Positions 7,493 through 14,343 of a DNA stretch of 19,697 bases are shown piece by piece. The stretch lies in the NCBI GenBank assembly GCA_038230975.1, contig JBBRMF010000076.1, positions 1 to 19,697 of the forward strand, written 5' to 3'. Under the pieces are notes generated by a model. The model had not been told where the DNA came from. It did no database searches and was given only the letters and a program-made list of their open reading frames with translations. The first letter of the stretch is position 1, and each line of letters starts with the position of its first letter. The position numbers were made by a program, and so were the translations under genes. Source of the DNA: JANXVV01 sp038230975. Lineage in GTDB: Bacteria > Planctomycetota > Phycisphaerae > Tepidisphaerales > Tepidisphaeraceae.

Positions 7493-8974
7493 TTACTGAT
7501 TGTGTTGCTTCAATTGCTGCCTGGCCAGCTTCAGGCGAGATTCCACATCCATCGGGCCGGCACCCTCTGGAAGGCGCATCTGTTCGATTCGTTCATACGA
7601 TTTGACGGCCGCCACATAATCTTCTCGCTGCTCGGATTCAATCGCGCGGTTGTACAGTTCCCATGAGCGCCGCTCCGCAGCCTGCCCTTCAAGTGGAGGC
7701 GGAGAAATCTGGATCACCGGTTTGTGTTCTTCCAGAGGGACCGCCGGCAAACGGGTCGCCGGTGAAGGTGAGATCTGAATTTCAGGCGCGCTGGGATTTG
7801 AAACCGGTTTGACTTCTTCCGCAACCTCTGGTTTTTTTGCCGCGACTTCCGTCGGCGGCACGCTCCACAGCGGCGTCGGATGACTTCTCGCTGTTTCCGC
7901 GACCGCCGAGTCCGTGATTATCGCCGTCGGCGTGCTCGAGCGGTTTCCAATGCTTTTGGCCCAATTCACGAACTGGTGATACCACCTGACATAATGCGGC
8001 CTCACTTGCGGATTCAAATAAAACACCGGCGCAATCAAAACGAACGTCAGCACCGCCGCGATCAAGATACGCGCAAAAACGCTCTTTTTCGACGATCGAA
8101 CTTCCTCGTCCGGATCCAGACCAAACGTCCGCATCTCCATTCCGATCGGAAGCATTTCATCGCCCATATCGATGACCGGCAAGGATGGATCGATCGGCGC
8201 GCCTTCCTGCGAAACCGTCACATTCGGTGCCGGAGCCGGAAACGTCGACGCCCGCGTCGGTGGATCCTGCGGCGGTGGAACTTCGCGCCGCACCGGTTCA
8301 CCGGCCAAACTCAAAAGCCCCTGATGGCTGGGATTGATCACCGGTTTGAACGGCGCGGCATCGGGTGTTTCAAGAAGCGTGTCGGGATTGACCGGCGGTT
8401 GCTGCAGACGCTTGCAGCCGGTGCAGAGACGTGCCACCTTTTTGATCTCCGTACCGCAATGCCAGCACGTGCCAAATTCGCGACTCAGCCCTTTGACGCG
8501 CGCCGCAAATCGCCAAAGCTGCCCGGTCGTCGGCCCACGAACCACGGATCGCGGCGCGATACGGCCTTTCTCCACCAGCGACATCAGGGTCGCCCAATTC
8601 ATCCCCGGTGCCGAAGGATTACGGGATTGCCAAACAAACCACGGCCCGATCTTACTGCGAGTCGCCTGCCGTGTGGCTTGGGTATTTTCCATCCCGCACT
8701 GCCGGCACGCCCCCGCGACGGAATCATTCAGACAACCACAGAACGGGCAGACCGCCTGAGAAGCAGCCGCGCGCCGCGGTGCCGATGTCGCGCCTGTCGC
8801 CGCTGCGGAAATCGCAGCCACATCCCCGGCCCGCAGTCCATCGCTATTCAATCGGTGATTTGCAGCCCCCGGCGACGAACCACCAGACCCTGCCGCCGGC
8901 GGCACATCTGCGTTTGTCGGATCGAACGCTCGGCTCATTTCGTCGGCTTCCGTCGTGAAAAAAGGCTCCTGCAT
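7493..8974 (-). CDS. Zinc-ribbon / GYF-like / transmembrane protein with TPR-like tail
   Basis: A 493-residue membrane-anchored protein of unknown function. The first zinc ribbon has Cys76, 79, 90 and 93 (CPFC-CRQC). Next comes a GYF_2-like module (about 109-165: GPWFVWQ, LVEKGRIAPRSVVRG, LWRFAARVKGLSREF). A second ribbon has Cys170, 173, 184 and 187 (CWHC-CTGC). A Pro-rich linker leads to one transmembrane helix (about 300-321), another Pro-rich stretch, and a C-terminal helical, TPR-like segment (WELYNRAIESEQREDYVAAVKSYERI). The helix would place the ribbons in the cytoplasm and the tail outside. The start at 8974 has GGGAG 7 nt upstream. The frame continues to a TTG at 9058 with AGGA 7 nt upstream, a weaker alternative adding 28 residues. 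A scaffold role is inferred. Confidence 0.82.
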   Translation of the reverse strand: MQEPFFTTEADEMSRAFDPTNADVPPAAGSGGSSPGAANHRLNSDGLRAGDVAAISAAATGATSAPRRAAASQAVCPFCGCLNDSVAGACRQCGMENTQATRQATRSKIGPWFVWQSRNPSAPGMNWATLMSLVEKGRIAPRSVVRGPTTGQLWRFAARVKGLSREFGTCWHCGTEIKKVARLCTGCKRLQQPPVNPDTLLETPDAAPFKPVINPSHQGLLSLAGEPVRREVPPPQDPPTRASTFPAPAPNVTVSQEGAPIDPSLPVIDMGDEMLPIGMEMRTFGLDPDEEVRSSKKSVFARILIAAVLTFVLIAPVFYLNPQVRPHYVRWYHQFVNWAKSIGNRSSTPTAIITDSAVAETARSHPTPLWSVPPTEVAAKKPEVAEEVKPVSNPSAPEIQISPSPATRLPAVPLEEHKPVIQISPPPLEGQAAERRSWELYNRAIESEQREDYVAAVKSYERIEQMRLPEGAGPMDVESRLKLARQQLKQHNQ

Positions 8975-9146
8975 CTTCCGACTCCCGTTTCCATACTCGT
9001 CGACCGGATGCCAAACCCATCTACCCACTGTCCGATCCAGCGCATTGAACCATCGCAAGCACCGTTCCTGATTGCGGGACGCTCAATCAAAAAGTTCGCA
9101 AATATCTGACCGCTGCGGCTGGTTCGTTCTGTATACGGCGATCTTA

Positions 9147-9175
9147 ATCATACAAGATCCAACGATTCAGAGCAA
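9147..9175 (-). promoter_or_regulatory. Candidate sigma-70-type promoter for the zinc-ribbon gene
   Basis: On the minus strand, TTGCTC (9170-9175) is followed after 17 nt by TATGAT (9147-9152), a 5-of-6 match to the -10 consensus. Just downstream is the small palindrome GATCTT/AAGATC (9140-9145 and 9154-9159), which overlaps the -10 region. The leader to the ATG at 8974 would be about 165 nt. Nothing else is seen in 8975-9221. Confidence 0.4.
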
Positions 9176-9221
9176 AAATCAATCCCCAACTGATCACGAC
9201 CCAAAAGAGGATCGCATTCTG

Positions 9222-9258
9222 GTCCCCTCCCCCCAATGATTACATGGCGGGAGGGGAC
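9222..9258. repeat. Perfect 10-bp inverted repeat, possible terminator stem
   Basis: GTCCCCTCCC (9222-9231) and GGGAGGGGAC (9249-9258) form a strong 10-bp stem with a 17-nt loop, 5 nt past the stop of the small minus-strand gene ending at 9264. No T-run follows on that strand, so classic intrinsic termination is uncertain. Confidence 0.55.
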
Positions 9259-9263
9259 AGATT

Positions 9264-9494
9264 TCAAATCGCTTTTGCCGTAGTGACCTGCCCCATCAAA
9301 AACGACACCGCCAGCTTATCGCCCACTTTAGGAGCCGCCGCCACCGCGTGCTGAGGCATGCGGATCACGAGCAGTTGCATCGCAACGTCATCGAGTCGAA
9401 CGATCTGAAGTTCATAATAGACGTCGCCGTGAATCGTAAAAGGTTTAACGTCTTTCACCTCAACCGACCAGCTTCCGACCATGGGTGCATTCAT
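9264..9494 (-). CDS. Small hypothetical protein (76 aa)
   Basis: A 76-residue protein of unknown function. The frame extends upstream to 9545, but that part is a dispersed GC-rich repeat, so the ATG at 9494 is preferred. A second ATG four codons later is also possible. The sequence alternates beta-strand-like stretches (SWSVEVKDVKPF, DVYYELQIVRLDD, MQLLVIRMP) and ends with PKVGDKLAVSFLMGQV. This is compatible with a small beta-barrel of OB type, but no family was recognised. It has no signal peptide or membrane segment. It follows the YetF-like gene by 66 nt on the same strand, with one arm of the GGCGTGGGCGTCTCGCC repeat between them. Confidence 0.65.
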   Translation of the reverse strand: MNAPMVGSWSVEVKDVKPFTIHGDVYYELQIVRLDDVAMQLLVIRMPQHAVAAAPKVGDKLAVSFLMGQVTTAKAI

Positions 9495-9518
9495 AAGAAA
9501 ATTTCCATCCAAACAACA

Positions 9519-9543
9519 GGTGGCGTGGGCGTCTCGCCCACGC
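9519..9543. repeat. Dispersed repeat unit, GGCGTGGGCGTCTCGCC family
   Basis: The 25-nt unit contains GGTGGCGTGGGCGTCTCGCC and ends CCACGC. It matches the left arm of the inverted repeat at 4516-4535 and contains the short palindrome GTGGGCG/CGCCCAC. It lies in the 66-nt gap between two minus-strand genes. Confidence 0.8.
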
Positions 9544-9560
9544 ATTCTTCCGCCGCAACC

Positions 9561-10163
9561 TCATTTCGCCTCCAACGCCGCAATCTGCGCCTTCAACGCC
9601 TCCAGCAACTTCATAATCTCCGTATGCCGCACCTGATCGCTCCCCGGAGTCTTTCCCTGCACGAAGAAATTACCCCCCGGCTCCAGAACGCAATGCTCAA
9701 TCTCATCAATGCTCGAAAACCCCTGCCGATGCGCCACCGTCAGCAACTCCGCTTCCGTAAGCAGTTCCTTGGCCAACCCATCACGACAGACCTGACCCCC
9801 TTCAATCAACGTCGTCGGGCTGCCTTCCACCAACTGATCCAGCCGCCGATGCTTGAAAATAAACCGCACCACCACATAATTTGTCGCCAGCAGAGTCACC
9901 GCGCCAATGAGGCCACCCGTCACCGAATTATCGTTCCCGATGATCGCGTTCTGCACCGTATTCGACAGCATCAACAGCACCACAAAATCAAACGGATTGA
10001 TGTTCGTCAATTCCCGCTTGCCGAAAATGCGCAGCGCGATCACCAGGAAAAAGTAGATCACGATCGGACGCAACATTTTTTCAAAAATCGGCACATCCAG
10101 TGCCACAAACATGTCATGCAACGTCGCGCCGTGCCAAAATAGACTGATACCTTCTGCCAGCAT
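9561..10163 (-). CDS. YetF-like (DUF421) membrane protein
   Basis: A 200-residue inner-membrane protein of the DUF421/YetF family, known from Bacillus YetF and many environmental bacteria. The biochemical role is not settled. Three hydrophobic segments (about 31-47, 58-75 and 82-101) are followed by a soluble domain. The family signature RIFGKRELTNINPFDF (45-60) and the LMLSNTVQNAIIG stretch after it are present, as is the soluble part with PTTLIEGGQV. A short Ala/Leu helix ends the protein. The ATG at 10163 is preferred over the one at 10184 because AGGAG (10171-10175) lies exactly 7 nt upstream. Confidence 0.9.
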   Translation of the reverse strand: MLAEGISLFWHGATLHDMFVALDVPIFEKMLRPIVIYFFLVIALRIFGKRELTNINPFDFVVLLMLSNTVQNAIIGNDNSVTGGLIGAVTLLATNYVVVRFIFKHRRLDQLVEGSPTTLIEGGQVCRDGLAKELLTEAELLTVAHRQGFSSIDEIEHCVLEPGGNFFVQGKTPGSDQVRHTEIMKLLEALKAQIAALEAK

Positions 10164-10190
10164 GTTAAGTCTCCTCATAGACAAATGAAG

Positions 10191-10215
10191 GGTGGCGTGC
10201 GCGTCTCGCCCGCGT
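10191..10215. repeat. Dispersed repeat unit, GGCGTGGGCGTCTCGCC family (diverged)
   Basis: GGTGGCGTGCGCGTCTCGCC plus CGCGT differs from the copy at 9519 by one base in its first 20 nt. The inner palindrome changes coordinately: GTGGGCG/CGCCCAC becomes GCGCG/CGCGC-like. It lies just upstream of the YetF-like gene's ribosome binding site. Confidence 0.75.
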
Positions 10216-10240
10216 TTTCCAAATCTTAATCATCCCTCCC

Positions 10241-10269
10241 CATCCGTGTTCATCAGTGCCCCATCCGTG
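10241..10269. repeat. Short direct repeats of CATCCGTG
   Basis: CATCCGTG occurs at 10241-10248 and 10262-10269, with the related CATCAGTG between them (10251-10258), giving a spacing near 10 nt. It sits in the 126-bp gap between pfkB and the YetF-like gene, next to another repeat unit. The role is unknown. Confidence 0.55.
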
Positions 10270-10289
10270 GCTAAATTCCTCTTCCCTTT

Positions 10290-11225
10290 TCATATCCGCG
10301 CCACAGTGTCTTCAAACGATCTCACTCCCGTCGACGCCCCAAACGCCGTGCAGCAATCCGCCGCCGCCCGATTCGCAAATCGCGCCGCCTGCTCCCCGTG
10401 CATGCCTTTCATCTCCGCCGTCAGATACGCCGCAAACCATGTATCTCCCGCGCCGGTCGTATCCACCACGTCAATCTTAAACCCCGGCACGCGATAACCC
10501 ACATCGTCGCCCGCCACGTAACATCCTTCCGCATCCAGCTTGATCACCACTTCCGCCCGATCCCCGCGCATGTGCCGCAAAAACACCGCCGCCATCGCCG
10601 CCGGATCGCTCTGCCCCGTCAGCACCCTCGCCTCCGTCCGGCTCGGCGCAAACAAATCCACAAACGGCAAGATCGGCCACAACAATTCCGCCGCCGCCGG
10701 TGGATTCACCGTGTCCAACGCAATCCGCAGCTCCGGCGCAAACTCCCGCAACTCTTTCAACAACCCCGGCAACTCCGGTGTCAGCGTCGGCAGCAAACCA
10801 AAATACCCAATCTGCACCCACCGACACTTCTTAAACATCGGGAAACACCGCCGAAACACCGCCGCATCCAGCAACGGCGTCACCCCAGGCGTATGAAAAA
10901 AACACCGCTCCCCACCCGGTTCCACCGCCACCACCGTCGCACTCGTCTGCGCCTTTTGACTACTGAAAACACAAGACGTATCCAATCCCTCCGCCTCCAG
11001 CCTCTCCACCACCGCCTTGCCCAACACATCCTCCCCCACCATCCCCGCTGCCCCCACCTTCATCCCAAACTTCGCCATCGCAATCCCCGTACTGCACACA
11101 TTCCCCCCCGTCGCCAATTGCAATGAATTGATCCGCACCAACCCCCCCGGTGCCGGTGGATTCCGCAAATCCATCGGCTCCGCAATCAAATCCGCCACGA
11201 TCAATCCAAATATAGCCGCGTCCAT
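10290..11225 (-). CDS. PfkB/ribokinase-family sugar kinase
   Basis: A 311-residue cytoplasmic kinase that phosphorylates a sugar or nucleoside hydroxyl with ATP. The substrate cannot be read from the sequence. The N-terminal family signature is GGN-C-TG (40-47). The C-terminal PfkB signature DTTGAGDTW is at 255-263, with the catalytic base Asp261 and the anion hole GAGD. FAPSRTEARVLTG (192-204) matches the usual N-x-x-E region. Length and order fit the ribokinase group. An AGAGGG about 5 nt upstream supports the ATG at 11225. It stands alone between repeat-rich gaps on both sides. Confidence 0.92.
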   Translation of the reverse strand: MDAAIFGLIVADLIAEPMDLRNPPAPGGLVRINSLQLATGGNVCSTGIAMAKFGMKVGAAGMVGEDVLGKAVVERLEAEGLDTSCVFSSQKAQTSATVVAVEPGGERCFFHTPGVTPLLDAAVFRRCFPMFKKCRWVQIGYFGLLPTLTPELPGLLKELREFAPELRIALDTVNPPAAAELLWPILPFVDLFAPSRTEARVLTGQSDPAAMAAVFLRHMRGDRAEVVIKLDAEGCYVAGDDVGYRVPGFKIDVVDTTGAGDTWFAAYLTAEMKGMHGEQAARFANRAAADCCTAFGASTGVRSFEDTVARI

Positions 11226-11246
11226 TTATTCCCTCTTGTCCCCCCG

Positions 11247-11280
11247 CCCTGGTACTCCGGGGGGGAGAGTTAGGGTGAGG
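11247..11280. repeat. Single-arm copy, GGTACTCCGGGGG family
   Basis: CCCTGGTACTCCGGGGGGGA followed by GAGTTAGGGTGAGG matches the left arm of the inverted repeat at 2382. It lies about 20 nt upstream of the pfkB start and would be in its leader or promoter region. No complementary arm is present. Confidence 0.75.
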
Positions 11281-11320
11281 TGTCTTCCGCATCAACAAAC
11301 ATCTCACATTGCTGCAGTTG

Positions 11321-11340
11321 GGCAGACATTCCCGTCTGCC
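11321..11340. repeat. Short palindrome GGCAGAC/GTCTGCC
   Basis: GGCAGACATTCCCGTCTGCC has 7-bp perfect arms around a 6-nt loop. It lies between the two larger repeat units of the 214-bp gap 11226-11439, where no gene was found. Confidence 0.6.
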
Positions 11341-11369
11341 TTTTCTCTCAAAAAGTAGAGTGGGCCCGG

Positions 11370-11400
11370 TGCCACAGGTCGCGGTACTCCGAGACCTGTG
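11370..11400. repeat. Single-arm copy, GGTCGCGGTACTCC family
   Basis: This 31-nt unit begins TGCCACAGGTCGCGGTACTC and ends GACCTGTG. It matches the arms at 4703-4733 and 4753-4783 except at one or two bases. It forms its own hairpin (CACAGGTC/GACCTGTG). It lies 39 nt downstream of the small gene ending at 11440. Confidence 0.8.
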
Positions 11401-11439
11401 CCGCGTCCCCTCCGCTAGCCATCCACCACAACCAATCAC

Positions 11440-11724
11440 CTACTTCTTCCCCTCCTCCACAGCCATAACCGCCTCCACCGACACACTGCTATAGTCATCC
11501 AGATTCAACGTCAGCAACTCCCCATCCGCCTTGCGAATCGAAAGCCGATCCAGCCATAGCTTGTCATTCTTCGAATGCGCAAACCAACTGCCCGTCTGCT
11601 TCTGCTGATAACTCACCACCACCCCGCGCATCTCATCCGTCCACGTATAATCCCGATGCGGAATCTGCTGCGTAATCTTCACCATCACGCCCGGCATCAA
11701 CTGTTTACGAATCGATTCATCCAT
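11440..11724 (-). CDS. Small conserved hypothetical protein (94 aa)
   Basis: A 94-residue soluble protein of unknown function. It starts MDESIRKQLMPGVMVKITQQ, and the strand-rich middle (MRGVVVSYQQKQTGSWFAH, LWLDRLSIRKADGELLTLNL) suggests a small beta-barrel. The string GVMVKITQQIPHRDYTWTDE resembles SH3-like or KOW-like turns, but no family was assigned. No good ribosome binding site precedes the ATG at 11724. Met10 or Met14 are alternatives that would shorten the first helix. It is bounded by dispersed repeat units on both sides. Confidence 0.7.
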   Translation of the reverse strand: MDESIRKQLMPGVMVKITQQIPHRDYTWTDEMRGVVVSYQQKQTGSWFAHSKNDKLWLDRLSIRKADGELLTLNLDDYSSVSVEAVMAVEEGKK

Positions 11725-11771
11725 AGCCAGCAGATTCTAAGGCCGAACGCCACAATCGTACAGTTGCTGTT

Positions 11772-11811
11772 CCCTCCCCCCTGTACTCCGGGGGGAGGGC
11801 TAGGGTGAGGG
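11772..11811. repeat. Single-arm copy, GGTACTCCGGGGG family
   Basis: CCCTCCCCCCTGTACTCCGG followed by GGGGAGGGCTAGGGTGAGGG is another single-arm relative of the repeat at 2382. The 197-bp gap 11726-11922 otherwise holds no supported gene. Confidence 0.75.
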
Positions 11812-11922
11812 GTCTTTTCTTGTACGGTAATTTATCCGCGTATGTCATCCCCCCGTCAAAACGCACCCGCCCCATCAAACGCGATGGTGGCGGCAAATAG
11901 TCCCCGATCTGGATCCGACTCA

Positions 11923-12367
11923 CTACGACTTAAATGTTGGATGTCTCGAAGCGATCCACTGCTCGATTTCGCCCGCGAATTGATTCACGGTTTTTATCAA
12001 TTCGTCCGCCTCCGTGGCGCTAATGCCGCCGGCCATCGCATATTCAGAGTCGTTGCGTTTCATCCGACAAATTTGGAGGTAATCGGCCATCGGCTTAAAC
12101 GCGGCGCTGTCGGCTGCCTCCAGACCTGCGAACGTATTGAAATGACCTCCGAGTTTTTTGGGCCGATGCCCCTTGGGCGCGAACGACCATCAATGCAAAC
12201 GTACGCGCCGCATCGTAGGCAATGATGAACCGTTGTTCATCTGACAGTCCAATGGCATGAATGTCCGAAAGGCACCGAGTCGTGATCGAACGAAGGCTGT
12301 CGATCTCAGCTTTGCTCGACGGTTCGACGGAGACTCGATTTTCCCTCAGTAATTCGATCCAAATCAT
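11923..12367 (-). pseudogene. HEPN-domain protein (MNT partner), frameshifted
   Basis: All-helical HEPN-like protein, the usual partner of MNT nucleotidyltransferases in toxin-antitoxin modules. The ATG at 12367 opens a frame coding MIWIELLRENRVSVEP through ALMVVRAQG (66 residues). That frame then runs into nonsense and stops at 12095. Skipping one base in the GGGG run (12169-12172 on the plus strand) gives a coherent continuation: HRPKKLGGHFNTF, an Ala-rich helix, LQICRMKRNDSEYAMAGG, then EADELIKTVNQFAGEIEQW, with TAG at 11923-11925. The repaired protein would be 147 residues. The KRNDSEY stretch sits where HEPN proteins carry the R-x4-H nuclease motif, with Tyr replacing His. The gene overlaps the MNT gene by 62 nt. 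The shift may be real decay, slippage or an assembly error. Confidence 0.8.
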
Positions 12368-12947
12368 GTTGCGATCCGATCACGAACAGTTTCGGTGTGC
12401 TCAAAACGTTTATTACGAAATGATCCCGCGCCGTCAGGCGCTTGACAAGATCCTCGGATCGATACAGTTTTGCGTTCACCTCGCGGCCGGTCTTCCGCCT
12501 GGCCTCCAGTAACGTCGCCGCCACATCGCGCAGCCCGACGTCGCCAACGATGAACAAATCGACATCGCTGGCGGAGACTTCCTCAGCCCGCGCCACCGAC
12601 CCAAAAACAAACGAACATACAATCCGACTCCCGAACGGCAACAAGGCATCGCGCAGGAGATCTACAAGGCCCGCCGTTTTCGATAGCAGTCCTTGCAGTT
12701 CCAGGAAAACAGGACATTCCCGATCCGCCTGTACGTAAAGCATGCGCCCTTCCCGTCGGCTTTTCAAAATTCCAACCTTGACGAGTTTCACCAGTTCACG
12801 CTGGAGACTTGAGCGCGTCGTGCCAAGGTGCCGCGCCAGTTCCGCCGCAAACCATGCCCGCTCTGGTTGCATCAGCGTCGCCCCCAAAATCGATTGGCGA
12901 GTACGCGGCATGAGAACATCGATCAATCGAATTCCTTTGGTACGCAT
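12306..12947 (-). CDS. Winged-helix MNT nucleotidyltransferase (antitoxin-like)
   Basis: A 213-residue two-domain protein. The N-terminal winged helix (about 14-75) has an ArsR/MarR-like helix pair (FAAELARHLGTTRSSLQRELVKLVKVGIL) and a wing (SRREGRMLYVQ). The C-terminal MNT domain has FGSVARAEEVSASDVDLFIVG, with Gly116-Ser117 and the metal-binding Asp128 and Asp130. Relatives in MNT/HEPN pairs inactivate the HEPN toxin by adding AMP to a Tyr. The fused DNA-binding domain suggests direct autoregulation. It overlaps the downstream HEPN gene by 62 nt, so the two are translationally linked. No Shine-Dalgarno is seen at the ATG (12947). Met13 at 12911 is the alternative. A palindrome covers the start codon. 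Confidence 0.88.
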   Translation of the reverse strand: MRTKGIRLIDVLMPRTRQSILGATLMQPERAWFAAELARHLGTTRSSLQRELVKLVKVGILKSRREGRMLYVQADRECPVFLELQGLLSKTAGLVDLLRDALLPFGSRIVCSFVFGSVARAEEVSASDVDLFIVGDVGLRDVAATLLEARRKTGREVNAKLYRSEDLVKRLTARDHFVINVLSTPKLFVIGSQHDLDRITEGKSSLRRTVEQS

Positions 12948-12966
12948 TATGCGTCATTATGTACGC
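12940..12966. promoter_or_regulatory. Palindrome and direct repeats at the MNT start codon
   Basis: ACGCAT-T-ATGCGT (12942-12954) is a perfect 6-bp palindrome covering the MNT ATG. CATTATG is directly repeated (12945-12951 and 12955-12961), and GTACGC flanks both sides (12940-12945 and 12961-12966). This is a plausible binding site for the gene's own winged helix. Confidence 0.45.
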
Positions 12967-13042
12967 AACTTGAAAACAACGTCAAGCGTAAACCCAAAGT
13001 CAAACGCAAGGGTCCCCGTGGGAGACTTTCGCTCAGATCGCA

Positions 13043-13855
13043 CTACCCACAAAATATCATCTCCCTGTGGTAGGTCAGAAAAGTGTCATCCGGCTCGGCC
13101 ACTTTGTTAGGAACTCGAATACGCTTCCCCTCAAAGGGTAGAAAGTTGAGTTCAAGAACCGGCTGTGGAAAATATCCACGCAATTTGTGACTCAAAACCA
13201 TACATTGTTTCTCATCGACCGTAATCAGACCTGAATCGAACGCCGCATCGTGCAAACTCGAAAGACAAAGGCCATTCCGCGGGTTGATCCGATCGTTCGG
13301 GAAATCTCGCCAAGGCCTGATATGGCTTGCCACAAGCATTCGCGGCACATTGATCCCACTGATGCAACAGCAGACACCGTACGCATTGAGGATGGACTGA
13401 CGAAAGAACTGCTGCCCACGCCGCACCTTCACCGTTGCGGTCGATTCGGTAGGACCGCTTGGAGCGATCCAATTTCGGCTTCGCTCTAATCTCACTCGGT
13501 CACGCTCTAAGAAATCGACCTCACAATCGTTGTCACTGGTGAACAGATCGTGCAGCACCTGCTCGCTTTCCGGCCCGAGGGTTGAGACGTTCTCGTTGAA
13601 TTCCACCCACGTTTCGCGATCCTCCTTGGACGCACCCTTTAAGCCATGAACTCCTCGCGCCCGATGCGCAGGATCGAGAGATGCGAAGTTTGATAGCTTC
13701 ATGGCAAGGCTACTTGGCGTACGCCCCATCTTCTGCGCTACTTCAACGATTAGCTTGTTGCCCTTGTCGTACTGCCCAAAAGGAAGTTTCCAGTAGAGAT
13801 TTAAAGCGATCAGGCGGTGTTCCCGCGTCCACCAGACGATAGGAGATTTTGCCAT
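13043..13855 (-). CDS. HNH_2-family endonuclease
   Basis: A 270-residue predicted DNA endonuclease. The C-terminal HNH_2-type domain has YGVCCCISGI, ASHIRPW with His178, NPRNGLCLSSLHDAAFDSGL with Asn194 and His202-Asp203, then ITVDEK. This matches the family seen in standalone restriction-like nucleases. The N-terminal 85 residues form a helical region (TREHRLIALNLYWKLPFGQ, VAQKMGRTPSSLAMKLSNF) common in this group and probably binding DNA or specifying the site. No methyltransferase neighbour is present, so a classic type II restriction pair is not supported. The start at 13855 has no clear ribosome binding site. It lies 95 nt upstream of the MNT gene on the same strand, within the accessory stretch. 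Confidence 0.85.
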   Translation of the reverse strand: MAKSPIVWWTREHRLIALNLYWKLPFGQYDKGNKLIVEVAQKMGRTPSSLAMKLSNFASLDPAHRARGVHGLKGASKEDRETWVEFNENVSTLGPESEQVLHDLFTSDNDCEVDFLERDRVRLERSRNWIAPSGPTESTATVKVRRGQQFFRQSILNAYGVCCCISGINVPRMLVASHIRPWRDFPNDRINPRNGLCLSSLHDAAFDSGLITVDEKQCMVLSHKLRGYFPQPVLELNFLPFEGKRIRVPNKVAEPDDTFLTYHREMIFCG

Positions 13856-13961
13856 GCTGGAAGTTTAACAGACGCACTCGTTAAGGTAACACCCTCCAAC
13901 CGCGTCGGTTGCATTGCAGGCTTGATACTATTGGCAGGTATAAAACAGGCTTGCCATTCGC

Positions 13962-14183
13962 CTATTCGATTGCCTCAATGATTCTGTAATCGTCCAAGAC
14001 TTCGTCCGCGTCCATATTGCCATCCAATACCGCCGCATGGACATCAGCGAAGAATTCGGCAATTGCCGCGTGCGCGTCTCCGATGCGTTCAAACCGCATC
14101 GGCTGCGTCGCACCCTCTACCTCTTCGGTCCACTCCGCGTCATCCCATCCGTAGAAATATCGAAGTTCGATTTTATAGGCCAT
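13962..14183 (-). CDS. Small acidic orphan protein (73 aa)
   Basis: A 73-residue acidic protein starting MAYKIELRYFYGWDDAEW. The ATG at 14183 gives this natural start; the frame is open to a TTG at 14216, but that adds an unlikely leader. Proteins with the same opening and the late stretch FFADVHAAVLDGNMDADEV-DDYRI are familiar to me from accessory regions and plasmids of other bacteria. Their function is unknown. No domain, signal peptide or membrane segment is visible. It sits between two nuclease genes, 106 nt from the HNH_2 gene, consistent with cargo of a mobile or defence-related region. Confidence 0.75.
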   Translation of the reverse strand: MAYKIELRYFYGWDDAEWTEEVEGATQPMRFERIGDAHAAIAEFFADVHAAVLDGNMDADEVLDDYRIIEAIE

Positions 14184-14343
14184 GGCATACTCACTAAAGC
14201 CCGCAGAGGGCAACAATCGGTCCGCGATGAGCTTAAGAATTTATTGGCTTTTGTGTCCAAAAACATTCGTCTATAGGCTAAAATTAAGGGTGAAGACACC
14301 CAAAACGGAATAATTTCTCAAGCTCAATGCGGACCGTGCGCGC

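Noticed and set aside
8975..9058. N-terminal extension of the zinc-ribbon protein from a TTG at 9058
   Set aside because: The ATG at 8974 has a GGGAG site at ideal spacing. The TTG start is rarer and its AGGA site weaker. It remains possible.
7880..9109. Plus-strand open frame of 409 codons
   Set aside because: It lies opposite the zinc-ribbon/TM protein, which has clear motifs. Its own product is Arg/Pro-rich with no domain, typical of an antisense shadow in GC-rich DNA.
10398..11126. Plus-strand open frame of 242 codons
   Set aside because: It is antisense to the PfkB kinase, and its product is dominated by Arg, His and Pro.
11717..11923. Minus-strand frame of 68 codons just after the HEPN stop
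   Set aside because: It begins with GTG overlapping the HEPN stop but soon reads through a dispersed repeat unit and has no domain or ribosome binding site.
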